A DNA stretch of 64,000 nucleotides from Lentinus brumalis (Eukaryota; Basidiomycota; Agaricomycetes; Polyporales; Polyporaceae). A program made the translations under genes and the position numbers. The stretch covers positions 310,001 to 374,000 of the forward strand of contig MARA01000012.1 in NCBI GenBank assembly GCA_001792895.1. Direction: 5' to 3'. Below are positions 33,994-43,174 of the stretch, piece by piece. Each line of letters starts with the position of its first letter. Position 1 is the stretch's first letter. Below the pieces are notes generated by a model. The model saw only the letters and a program-made list of their open reading frames with translations. It did no database searches and was not told the DNA's origin.

Positions 33994-35863
33994 TCACGTC
34001 GAGTCCCAAAGGAGGTAGATCGTGGCCAACTCGAACCCGACGGAGAACTCGGACCACGTCGTCGCCCGTGTCTTCCTCCAACGAGTCCACTCGGCGTCCA
34101 CGGCGATGACGTCGTTGTCTGTGAAGTCCACTGCGTTCAGGCGACGATCTTCAGTCTTGGCAAGGACTCCGTCGCGAGCGTCGAAGACGTTCTTGAACGG
34201 AAGGACCTGGACGGACTGAAGTGAGTGTGGGTCGTGGTTCATAGGTGGCATGAACAACATACCGTTTCGGTGAAGCTGCCACGCTGCCTCTGTCCTTGGA
34301 GACGACTCGCGAACACGATTTCTGGCAGATCTGTGCGCCGTTTAGCGACGTGCGCGTGCAACGTTGCGTGAAGACTCACCTGTGGGAGGTTGTGCTTTCC
34401 GATAGAGGGTTCGGATAGCTGCTTCTTCTGTGTCCAGGAGCAGGTGTAAACCGACGTTGACGCGACTTTGAGGTTTACCGGATCGGTCGAAGAACCAGCT
34501 CGTCCTGACGCGCCCCGTGAAGCGCAACAATGTCGGTGTGTTCCCAGGCTCGCACAAGCGTCTCTCCATCCGCCCGCGACCCCAGTCGAGACGCGCAGGG
34601 AGTCTGGTAACGCTGTAGATGTGCTGGTTTGGAAGCGACGTGCCGGTTATCTGCATGGCGAGCCTGTGTTCTAAAGTAAGCTTTTGATCTGTAGCAACGA
34701 TTGTCGTACTTACTGTTGGACTGCGACAGGGACGTCTTCGAATCCGGGCAAGAGCTGTGGTGCAACGGGCGGACCGACTACGACGCCAGCGTGAGCCAGC
34801 GGAGCATTGGCCTGTGGGTGCAGCGGATGCTGTCCTTGCATGGCGACCTGCGGAGCGTGGTGCTGCGGCGCTGGCGCGGGTGCCGGTACCAGCGGGAGGG
34901 CTGGCAATAGCGGGGTCTGGAATTGGGGCGCGGCGACGTGTCCATTCGGCACCTGCTGAGGACCGGCGACGGCGGCGGCGTGTAGCTGAGGGAGCTGCAG
35001 TTGATGGATGGTCCCTTCGCCGACGGTAGCATGAGCCACGGGCGTTGTCGCCAACGTCGGTGCGAGGATGGCTCCGGCTTCGTGGTCTTCAGCAGCGGGA
35101 GGGGCGGCTGCGGCCTCGGCGGTGCCGACAGTGGACGGAGCTATGACAGGTGTGGTGACGACGGCTGGCGGGGCAGCGGCGAGTGTGGTCACAGTAGGGG
35201 CTGGGACTGCGGGCGGAGCCGTGGCGGTGGCGCCGGGTGTCTGCTGGGTGACGCCGACCGCATGAGGCTCGGCGGTCGGAGTTCCGGTCGTCGTCGTTGG
35301 CTGAGCGAGCGGAGGCGCGACGACGTCCAGCAATCCGGTCGGAGCGGTAGGCGTGTCGAGCCCAGCTAAGGAGTGGTTAGAGTTCGGTTGAGGGACAGGT
35401 ACCGAGTTAACTCACCGATCGTTGCGATCGTGTTCGCGCCAGCAAGCCGCTGCTTTTGCGACACGCCGGCTAGCGTGCCTTGTCCGGCAGGGCTGTCTTG
35501 AGGAGTTGGCAGCCCGCTGTCGTTAGTCGCGGTCGACGGTGTGGAAGGAGCGGGCGAAAGCTCCCCGTGCGCGAAAGTGGGGGTAGACGGGGGCGTCGGG
35601 GTGTCTTCATCGATGCCGGGGAGGAGTGCGGTGGGGCTGTGGGAGAGGTTTAGCGTCGCTGGGAGATGAGTAAGGAAACTTGGCTTACTTCGGTGATGCC
35701 GGGCTTTGCTCAGCGATAGTATTATCGGGGACGTCATCTTCTGCCGTTCCGCTGAAAGGGATGAAAGTGAGCGTTCCCGTGGTAGGCGAGCGAGTAAGGC
35801 ATGTACGTACCGGCGACGTTTGCGCACACGCTCTCCAATCGGTGAGGCAGGTCGAGGGGGCAT
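33994..35863 (-). CDS. cluster gene B: unassigned, long Ala/Pro linker then GD-V-type module, 520 aa
   Basis: Seven minus-strand exons (35863-35811, 35751-35689, 35636-35416, 35365-34714, 34663-34380, 34330-34263, 34215-33994) close to 521 codons. After MPPRPASPIGERVRKRRR come about 290 residues dominated by Ala, Pro, Thr and Val, with a Gln/His/Pro stretch. The structured end begins ITGTSLPNQHIYSVTRLPAR, then LRFTGRVRTSWFFDRSGKPQ and SRVNVGLHLLLDTEEAAIR, and finishes DFTDNDVIAVDAEWTRWRK with SEFSVGFELATIYLL. The two ends of this domain look like beta-strand pairs. I do not recognise the family; the C-terminal module matches the pattern in genes A, C and D. Confidence 0.7.
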
Positions 35864-36274
35864 GTTGGCGAAGGTGTGCGAGGGACAGTAGAATGGAAGG
35901 GAACGGACGTCGACGTTGCTCGTGAACGGCGGAGGAGAGGTTTTATACGGCACTGGAGAGGCAGCTCGAAATTTTATTCGGGGAGACGGGGAGCCGCGAG
36001 GTGGTAGACCTCTCTGGAAAATTACCTTTGACAGCTGGCCGGTTGGCGACCAATGGCGGTTCTTGCGTCGGGACAGGTCCGCGAGAGACTTTCAGTCCTC
36101 TCGAAGAAGTTCGGCGCAAGTTCTAGCGCCATAACTCCGCTGTAATTTTCCATCCAGTGTCAACGTTCCGTACGTGTCGTCGGTGTCCGCCGTTCGGATG
36201 GGGCGGGAAGTGCGCTGCATATAAGGAGGATCGCGTCCGTCCGCTCGTCGACCTTCGTTGACATCAATCATCTC

Positions 36275-37397
36275 ATGGCATTTGTAGCTGGTAAGTCGCC
36301 AGACTTGCGCATGGATGACGTTGACTCACCTGCGGTTTCAGCATCTCCTACTGTGCTGGCTCGTGATCTGTGGCCTGAGTCGGCCGGCCGCATAGCGTCC
36401 GATACTGACGACGCGACTACGTTGCCAGCTCGTCGTATAGTCCCTGCGACGGTAGACGAGTTAATGGGATGGCTCTGCGTCGACAGCGGATCGGGTAATA
36501 CCACTCGTGTGTGGGTGCATCCGGACGTATCGGAAGGCAGGCGTTTGCAGCTTGTCCTTCGCTTGCAGGGCATCGTCGGCAACGTTAGCTTGGGACCTCT
36601 TGGAGACTGGAACGGGTGAGTTCTGTCCTGGCTGATGTCTGACCTCGTACTCACCATCTTCTTGTGGTTGTCAGGCAAGCCGAGGGAGCGCCCAAAGCGA
36701 TGCAGACCATGACGCTCGTCGGGACGCACTTCGCGGACGCCTTCGTTCCGCAGGTCCGGGCGCTGGAGAATATCAGGGATACTGTCCTTCATCTGCTCGG
36801 TCGCCGTGGTGTTGAAGGAGGTGGGAGTGCGGGACGTATCGTCCTCAAGCGTCGTGTGTTTGTCAAGGTGGGATTCGACCATGTAAGGCTCTCGTATTGC
36901 GTGGATCTGACAAGCAATGTTTGCCTTCGGACAGGTGTCCAGTGCGACAAGCGAGCCACCGACCGGTGGTGTTGTGCTCACTGAGGCGGAGGACCCCGCT
37001 CGTCGGGCTCGGCGGTTGCGACACATGTGGAGAGTGGAACGCAGGGTCGCCGCGAGTGAGGCGGATGTGGCGGGAGTCTTGACTCGCCTGGATCCGTTGA
37101 AGATCAAGCGAGGCGATCTCGTGGATGTCGCTGTGTCAGTCGAGGCGGTGACCATGCGTACGCGTGCCGGCAGACGCACCGAAGTGATGTTCTCACCTCT
37201 GCACGTCGTGCGGCTCCGGACGGCTGCGCGGATGAAGGTACGGACTTCACTGCATAGGTTGGATGCGATCGTACTGACCTTTCCGTCAGTTGCTTGTAGC
37301 GCAGCTGTATGGCCCTGGCAATGCCGACGAAGATGCTGACGGGGAGGCGGAGGTGGAGACAGGATTTGAGGATGGTGAGAACGCCATGCAACACTGA
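36275..37397 (+). CDS. cluster gene C: unassigned, GD-V module, 302 aa
   Basis: Exons 36275-36290, 36342-36615, 36675-36882, 36935-37237 and 37290-37397 close to 303 codons. The first intron is a multiple of three and could be read through, but it has a good donor, branch and acceptor. Landmarks: TRVWVHPDVSEGRRLQLVLR, LQGIVGNVSLGPLGDWN, MTLVGTHFADAFVPQVRAL, RIVLKRRVFVKVGFDHV, then LDPLKIKRGDLVDVAVSVEA with FSPLHVVRLRTA, and an acidic tail. It runs opposite to genes A and B and starts 411 bp from the start of B, so the two are divergent. The function is unknown. Confidence 0.7.
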
Positions 37398-37572
37398 GGC
37401 AATCTCGTCCGTAGCGTGCTCGCTCGCCGTAGCGGGGCGTAACGTAGTGATAGAAATTGTTCATAATTTCGTAGTGGTCAATACAGGCTGTTGTACAACT
37501 TTACATTCTGGCTTGCATGAAGACGGAGACGTCGGGGACATAGGTGAAGGAGATACATGTTGAGTACAGTAC

Positions 37573-38469
37573 TCACAGTGAGTCGAATAGCTGCCAGTGC
37601 CGCAAGATGCCTAAACCATCCATCAAACACGGGCCTCCACACGGGCGACAGTCGAGCCTCCATATGACGGTGGTCTGAAGCTTGTGCTCTAACAGCGGTT
37701 CTAGCCGACACGCGAGCGCCCCCCTGTCTGAGAATGACCGAGCCTGGGCGGTGCATGCCCATCGATGCGCGGGGCATGGGTGAGTCGTGCTGCGCAAGTC
37801 GGGCCACGCGCGGGCGGTCAGGCGAATGTCGAAGCCTCGGGTGATGTAGAGTCTCGTGTATTCTGTGTCGTCCGGATCACCGTCGCTGAGGAGGGCTCTG
37901 TGATGGAACAAGAGCGAGGGGTACCCGGTGCCGAAGTGGCGACCGTTGACGTAGGAGAAATGGATGGTCGACGAGGAGCGGGCGATGGGGGTGAGGGGGT
38001 CGTTCTGGTAGGACTGTGTTCGGTAGATGTGCACGTTGCCCTTTGGTGTGCGCATCTTCGTCACGCTCTCTGCACCGTGCATCGGCAGCCACGAAGGGGA
38101 CGCTTCGCGGTCGGGGAAACGGCATGGGACCTCGTAGCCGCCTTGTACGAAGGTGAGGTGGTACGTGAGGTATTTCCACTCTTGATTGCTGATGAACAGC
38201 TCGAGCGTGTCGACCACGATGGGTTCGTCGCGGAGAAGGAATCGCAATGCGCCATCGCCTCCTATGAACGCATCGAGAGCGTTGAGCAGAGCGATGAACT
38301 CATTCGGCTTTGGCATGAACGCTTTGACGATTTCGTATAAGGTGTTAAGGAGAGCGTCCTTCACCAGGAGTAAGTACTCGTGCGAACATAGCCGTAACCT
38401 CAATAGTCGGCGCAAGGGCATGAATCCGCAGACGTGAAGTTGTATATGAGGGGGAAGGCGTTTGTGCAT
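37573..38469 (-). CDS. cluster gene F: F-box-like N-terminus plus nucleotidyltransferase-like module, 298 aa
   Basis: A single exon from ATG 38469 (the upstream in-frame codon at 38484 is GTG). The start MHKRLPPHIQLHVCGFMPLR and RLLRLRLCSHEY resembles the helical part of an F-box. Next comes ALLNALDAFIGGDGALRFLL, the same 'GG-x-x-A' turn after a helix seen in cluster genes E and G, then a beta/alpha segment ending in aromatic-rich KYLTYHLTFVQGGYEVP, and VHIYRTQSYQNDPLTPIARS with HFGTGYPSLLFHHRALL. The C-terminus has several Cys (RLDCRPCGGPC). The family is unknown. It is a paralog of E and G at low identity. Confidence 0.65.
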   Translation of the reverse strand: MHKRLPPHIQLHVCGFMPLRRLLRLRLCSHEYLLLVKDALLNTLYEIVKAFMPKPNEFIALLNALDAFIGGDGALRFLLRDEPIVVDTLELFISNQEWKYLTYHLTFVQGGYEVPCRFPDREASPSWLPMHGAESVTKMRTPKGNVHIYRTQSYQNDPLTPIARSSSTIHFSYVNGRHFGTGYPSLLFHHRALLSDGDPDDTEYTRLYITRGFDIRLTARAWPDLRSTTHPCPAHRWACTAQARSFSDRGALACRLEPLLEHKLQTTVIWRLDCRPCGGPCLMDGLGILRHWQLFDSL

Positions 38470-38688
38470 GGTGAGCGAGGGCACAGGCTACGGTGTCCGC
38501 TGAGGAAGGAGCGCTGTTCGCAGTATGACGGTTGAGCAGAGTCAACGTTCACGGTGTACTTAGCTGAGATGACCATCTCGGGAAATGCTGGACTAAACCA
38601 CAAATGTATACTGGCAGTACAGTGATTGGGGACAAATGCACGCTAGAAATGTAGGCTAATCTAGGATGAAAGAGGAACAGTGAGTTGT

Positions 38689-39645
38689 TTATCGTACAAT
38701 TTCTCGTAAGCAGATGCGTGCGCCGGGCGTGATGACACGTTGGCCGCTGTGGCAGGTGGGCGAGCAGGTATGGCCGCCACGCCACCACACAGCTGTGACG
38801 GACTCGGTCGCGCCCAGAACCTGGCCACAACGATGTGTGATGGGGGCAGACGAACCTCTGAACGAGAAGCGGTCTCCAAAGGCACGCATAGCGGATGCGC
38901 AGCCGACCGACTCGACTCCTGTGCAGATAGCACCCGGCGCCCAGCTCTCCCACTCCACCTGCAGTGTCCAGCCCTGCTTCCGCCACCAGTCGTTTTCTTC
39001 GACGTCTTCCTTCCGGATGTTCGCGAACTTGTGCAGCCGCGCGGGATTCAGAAGACCGCGACAATCGCGCGTGAGGGATGGGTAGCTGGAACCGAACGCT
39101 CGCGTTGAGACAAAGTTGAAGTAGCCCGTGTGGAGTGCCGCAGAGATTGGGTAGAGAGGTGAGCGGTTGGTGCTCTGAACGGCGTCGACGGTGAGACGAC
39201 CCTTGGTGAGACGTATGATGTTAGCGACGCCTTCAGGAAAGAGCGTCCCTGAACGATGTTCGGTGACGAGATGCTCGGCAGTAAACCGTTCCATGCGCTC
39301 GAGGTACCGGACGACGTGGTAGTAGAGGTCGTGCGGGACGTAGATGTGAATGCGGTCTGGCACAACGGGAGTTGGAAACAGGATGTAGACCGCTCCCGCT
39401 CCCCCGACGACTGCCGAGTTGTCGTCGAGCACGGTCAGCAGCCGGTCGTAGTCCCAAATGACGTCCGAAAACACTGCACGGGAGCGTATATGGATAGTGG
39501 ACAGGACATGTGTTTCGGCGAGGCGAGAGACCTGGCGAAGGCGAACCATGTCATCGCCGTCTAGCAGTTCCATGACAGCTCTGGTGAGCTCGGGTAGGAG
39601 ACCACGGATGAAAGACTGATTGGAGTTGATGAGAGGAGGATACAT
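38689..39645 (-). CDS. cluster gene E: F-box-like N-terminus plus nucleotidyltransferase-like module, 318 aa
   Basis: A single exon from ATG 39645. GLLPELTRAVMELLDGDDMV with RLRQVSRLAE is F-box-like. The middle domain is LLTVLDDNSAVVGGAGAVYI, then VPDRIHIYVPHDLYYHVVRY, the counterpart of gene G's GGSAVVHM...HDFDFYVPIA. Then come ALHTGYFNFVSTRAFGSSYP and SLTRDCRGLLNP. The C-terminus is rich in Cys and His (CGQVLGA, HTCSPTCHSG), possibly metal binding. A 'GG-S/A' turn followed by acidic residues flanking a beta strand is characteristic of the nucleotidyltransferase fold, but here the acidic pair is partly replaced (DRIHIY), so activity is doubtful. Confidence 0.68.
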   Translation of the reverse strand: MYPPLINSNQSFIRGLLPELTRAVMELLDGDDMVRLRQVSRLAETHVLSTIHIRSRAVFSDVIWDYDRLLTVLDDNSAVVGGAGAVYILFPTPVVPDRIHIYVPHDLYYHVVRYLERMERFTAEHLVTEHRSGTLFPEGVANIIRLTKGRLTVDAVQSTNRSPLYPISAALHTGYFNFVSTRAFGSSYPSLTRDCRGLLNPARLHKFANIRKEDVEENDWWRKQGWTLQVEWESWAPGAICTGVESVGCASAMRAFGDRFSFRGSSAPITHRCGQVLGATESVTAVWWRGGHTCSPTCHSGQRVITPGARICLREIVR

Positions 39646-39748
39646 TGCTCGAGGTGAAGGTCAACTAAGGCGCAAAGGTGTTATGTAGCTTTAGAGGGGT
39701 TCGATCGAACTAAGAGAATCGAGGTTGGGCCGAATCTGAAGTCTATAT

Positions 39749-40679
39749 CTAAAGACCGCCACGGTATCGACTGCTCCTGCCGCAAAGAGCACGCGCGGCG
39801 CGGTGGACGAGCGTGAGGGACAGCAGCTCGAATTTGACGGACCACGTCGCCCAGCCGTCATGCGAGGTCCTGGCGAAGCAGCACTCGACTAAGACCATGT
39901 CCCCAGGGACGAACTCGTTGATGCCTAGCTGTCCCATGTTGGATTGGAAGTCGAAGGCGGCACTTCCGTCGTAGAGATGACGAAATACCTATGGGATGCA
40001 TTAGATAGTAACGATCCGGATGAGAACGACAGTCTTACCGACTGAGAGTCAGGTATGGAGGCCGCGGCGAGGAAGGTGCCGTCGCTAGGAAGGTGCTCTC
40101 CTTCGTTCCACCACGTTAGCATGGGAATGGTACAGGATGCAGTGTAGACGTACTAGACTTGGGTGCTGTGCGGCGATTGAGGCTCGCGTGTCGTACAATA
40201 TCACATTCGCGGAGGAGTTGGACTTTGACGGAAAGCGATGGAGAGTGATTGGGACGGATATCGTACGACACGTCTTCGAGACAGCCAAGAACCCAGATGG
40301 AGGCCTCGGTATTCTGGACGCAAAGGTAGCGTTCGCGCGACCCGGAGCCCCATGTAGCGTTCGGAGGCACGGCACCTAGGGAGTAGATGCCGACGACCGG
40401 GTCGACAAAGCGAGCCATGGCGTCGAGTTTGCTAGAAAAACTGTTATCTAGCGCGCTCACATAGAATGGAGTGATACGTACAAGAAGTCCCGCATCGTGA
40501 TCGTGGCCGCGACGGCTGGGGGCAGTACCAGAAGATCCTTCCGATACGTCGTGACGATAACCTGTTTGGCGGCGGTCCCACTCTGGATTGTGGCAGACTC
40601 CGAGCTAACGCACGTCAGAGGAGCGTTCTGGGACTAGGGAATGTGCATACCTTGCGCGTGACGGTCTGGATGGAGGCAT
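39749..40679 (-). CDS. cluster gene D: unassigned, GD-V module, 246 aa
   Basis: Five minus-strand exons (40679-40651, 40604-40482, 40431-40197, 40152-40039, 39988-39749) join to 247 codons, all phases closing. The protein is short and compact: KQVIVTTYRKDLLVLPPAVA, FVDPVVGIYSLGAVPPN, RYLCVQNTEASIWVLGCLED, DIYVYTASCTIPMLTWWNEG, and the terminal INEFVPGDMVLVECCFARTS with ATWSVKFELLSLTLV. The last part is the clearest match to gene A's LHSGDLVLIECTLLRAEAE and gene B's FTDNDVIAVDAEWTRWR. It is the smallest member, so it may show the minimal core of the family. Confidence 0.7.
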
Positions 40680-41385
40680 TGCGCTAACGAGAGAGGGTTA
40701 GGAGGGACGATCGGCGTTTGGGTTAAAAAGGTTGAAAACTTAGTGCACGCACGTCATGTGGTCACAAAAACTTGAAGGACTTTCAATCTGCAATCGGTCG
40801 TTGAGAGGGACCGAAAACCGCTGAGTAAGGACACTTGGTCGATCAAGGCCAGTCGGTGTTCTGGCCTCCGACGGCGGAGCGCGGAGTGTCTTAAGACAGG
40901 TTGTACGGGGTCTGCGATACACGCGGGGCCCGAGCGAGGCATATCGAAATGATGTCGGCACCAGCACGAGACCGTGCGTTGTCGCGTGTTCTAGCGATCA
41001 CGCAAAGGATCTAGAAAGCTTGGGTCGGGTTGTCGATGTCAGGATGTGGGGCGGAGCACAACGTTGGAACGCCGTTCCGACTCACGGTTTGCGCCCCGAG
41101 TTATCGCTGTAGTCAGAGCAGATTTACGCGGGAAAGGATAGACCCTGGGTGCAAAATTGAGGACCAGTGTCTGATAAGAAGTACGGCAGTCGTTCTGACA
41201 GAAGTGCTTAACTCCTTTGGCGCGGCGAGATGAAGCGTAAGTAAAGTGGTGCTATTGAAAGATGCGCGTACGTTAGGTACTCACAATGTGCTACAGCATT
41301 GTCGCGCGGCATACATGGTGTTGTGCAGCAGCCGACGCGATGCACCACCGCCTCGGCATCGCGTGTCTCATACAGAATCGGGGAT
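40680..41385. other. spacer inside the cluster, no supported gene
   Basis: This divergent spacer lies between cluster genes D (minus) and G (plus) and must carry both promoters. Short frames near 40740-40970 and 41030-41233 lack support. Confidence 0.5.
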
Positions 41386-42268
41386 ATGGAGGCAGACATT
41401 GCTCGCCGACATCGTGAGCTGTTTCAAAGGTAAGTCGAAAAGCAGATGGACGACAGCGCTGTGACACTGACCAACGTACAGCATAGTGTCCGACGTCGAC
41501 GCGTTGCACCAAGTCATGCGTGAATGTGGCGTGGTCCTTGGTGGGTCGGCTGTCGTTCACATGGTCTGCCCAATGTTCGACGACGTCCACGACTTCGACT
41601 TCTACGTTCCCATAGCGAGGGTCGAGGAGTTCGTAGAGCACTTCGTGGTGTGGGAGGGCTACAGACGATGCGGCGAGGACACTTACGTGGCATCGAACGG
41701 GTGCACGCGCGGTGATCTGTGCTACCTCAGTGGCATCGGGAAGCGAGTCCAGCTCGAGCTGGGGCAGTGTCGCGTAGACGTCATGGGGGTTGGCATTGGG
41801 GACGACTGGGACTTCGTCCTGACACCGATCGCGTCGTCATGGACGACACTGTTGTTCAACTACGCCACCGCCGACTGGGTGGTAGTTGGGTACCCGGGGT
41901 TGACCATGCGAGGAAGAGGCCTCATCCAGTGGGACCGAGTCTTGCACCCCAGTTTTCCGGGAGGGACGCGAGTGCCGGAGGTGGAGAAGTACCAGGGTAG
42001 AGGATTCGAGTTCCAAACACACGCCGGCGAGTGGGATGTGGACGCGCAGGGACGCCCGAGACCTTGTAGCCGAAGCTGGGTCTGCCGGATGATGTTCAGG
42101 AGCTTCGATGACCGCGGCTGTGTGCGAGTTCGAGTGGGCGAAGGGAAGGACACGGTTCCAGCCGTGCAGTGGAGGTTTGGGGGGACGGCGTGCCCGTCCG
42201 TTTGCACCGAGCCAGAAGGACAAAAGGCATGTGCAGAGGTTCATGTACCATGGTGCGCGTGTTATTAG
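41386..42268 (+). CDS. cluster gene G: nucleotidyltransferase-like module, 276 aa
   Basis: Exons 41386-41429 and 41482-42268 close to 277 codons; the reading frame extends upstream of the ATG without an obvious better start. After DIARRHRELFQSIVSDVDAL comes the best-preserved form of the shared module: GVVLGGSAVVHMVCPMFDDV followed by HDFDFYVPIARVEEFVEHFV. A GGS turn and a D-x-D on the next strand fit the nucleotidyltransferase-fold active site. Later: LELGQCRVDVMGVGIGDDWD (a possible third acidic strand), FNYATADWVVVGYPGLTMRG and a Cys-containing C-terminus with CSRSWVCRMMFRSFDD. There is no F-box-like start, unlike E and F. The enzymatic reading is inference; the fold call needs a profile search. 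Confidence 0.65.
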
Positions 42269-42513
42269 AGCTCTGTAGAAGTGGTAATGGCAGAAAGAGG
42301 TTGGCGTCGCTACGTAGGAGTTGAAAGCAAAGAGTAAACAAGTGTAAGCGCGCGCGAGGAGCATCTTCTCCTAGCAGGAGCGCGGTGCCCTTCCATGAGC
42401 TATTCGACGTATGCGGATGTCGGATAGACGATTGGTAACAATGACATGTGTTCTGAGTGACGATGCAATACATTGGCGATACAGTAAGACAACAGAGTGA
42501 CTATGGAATCAAC

Positions 42514-42972
42514 TCAGGCGGTGTTGCGAGTCTCTCGGAACGCGAACTGAACAATGGACGCGATATTGTTTGCAATGAGGCGGCCTACTGATCGCCGGAC
42601 TACTTCCCAAAAGGCAGTGTATCGATGGCCTGGTGGGAAGCTAGGCATGGTACGAACTCGAATGGTGATGGAGGGGGGGAGCCGGCGGTCAGCTTGTCTT
42701 GGATTGCTGGAAGTCGTGAATATGAGGAGCATGTTGAACTGTAATGTGGAGAAGGTTAGCTCCGAATCGTATGGAGAGCGTTAAGGTAGGCGTACCGGCT
42801 CGCGACCAGCGGACATCATCAGAAGTTCGCCCAATTGACGCTGCAATTCTGGGTCGCTGATATAGATCTCCGCAGTAGGGCGGAAGGGCCCCTGGAGTGC
42901 GTCAACGGTGACGGATTCGTATTGGAATTGAGTCAGAGGATCGCTCTCGATATCTCTAGCGACGTTGTTCAT
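42514..42972 (-). CDS. cluster gene H: unassigned small protein, 133 aa
   Basis: Minus-strand exons 42972-42796 and 42738-42514 join in phase 0 to 134 codons. The product has QYESVTVDALQGPFRPTAEI then YISDPELQRQLGELLMMSAG, FNMLLIFTTSSNPRQADRRL and SITIRVRTMPSFPPGHRYTA. An additional 5' exon cannot be ruled out. The position right downstream of the Helitron gene, on the same strand, suggests a shared transcription direction. No family is recognised. Confidence 0.5.
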
Positions 42973-43174
42973 CGCGGTGCTGGATGAGAGGCGTAGAAGT
43001 ATTAGTGGTGAAGGAGGAGCGCAGGAGGGGAAGGAAACTTACATTGCAGTCTTATTAGTAGATAGTCTCGGGGCGGAGTGGGATAGCTTGCCGCGTTGAT
43101 CGCCCCTGGGGCGGTGGACGATTCTGGGTGCCCGGACGGACGCCGACCAAGGAGCAAACGGCGTGCTGTGTCTT

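Noticed and set aside
34757..35369. Plus-strand Arg/Gly/Ser-rich frames opposite cluster gene B
   Set aside because: They mirror the Ala/Pro/Thr-rich exon of gene B in GC-rich DNA; no splice logic or domain supports them.
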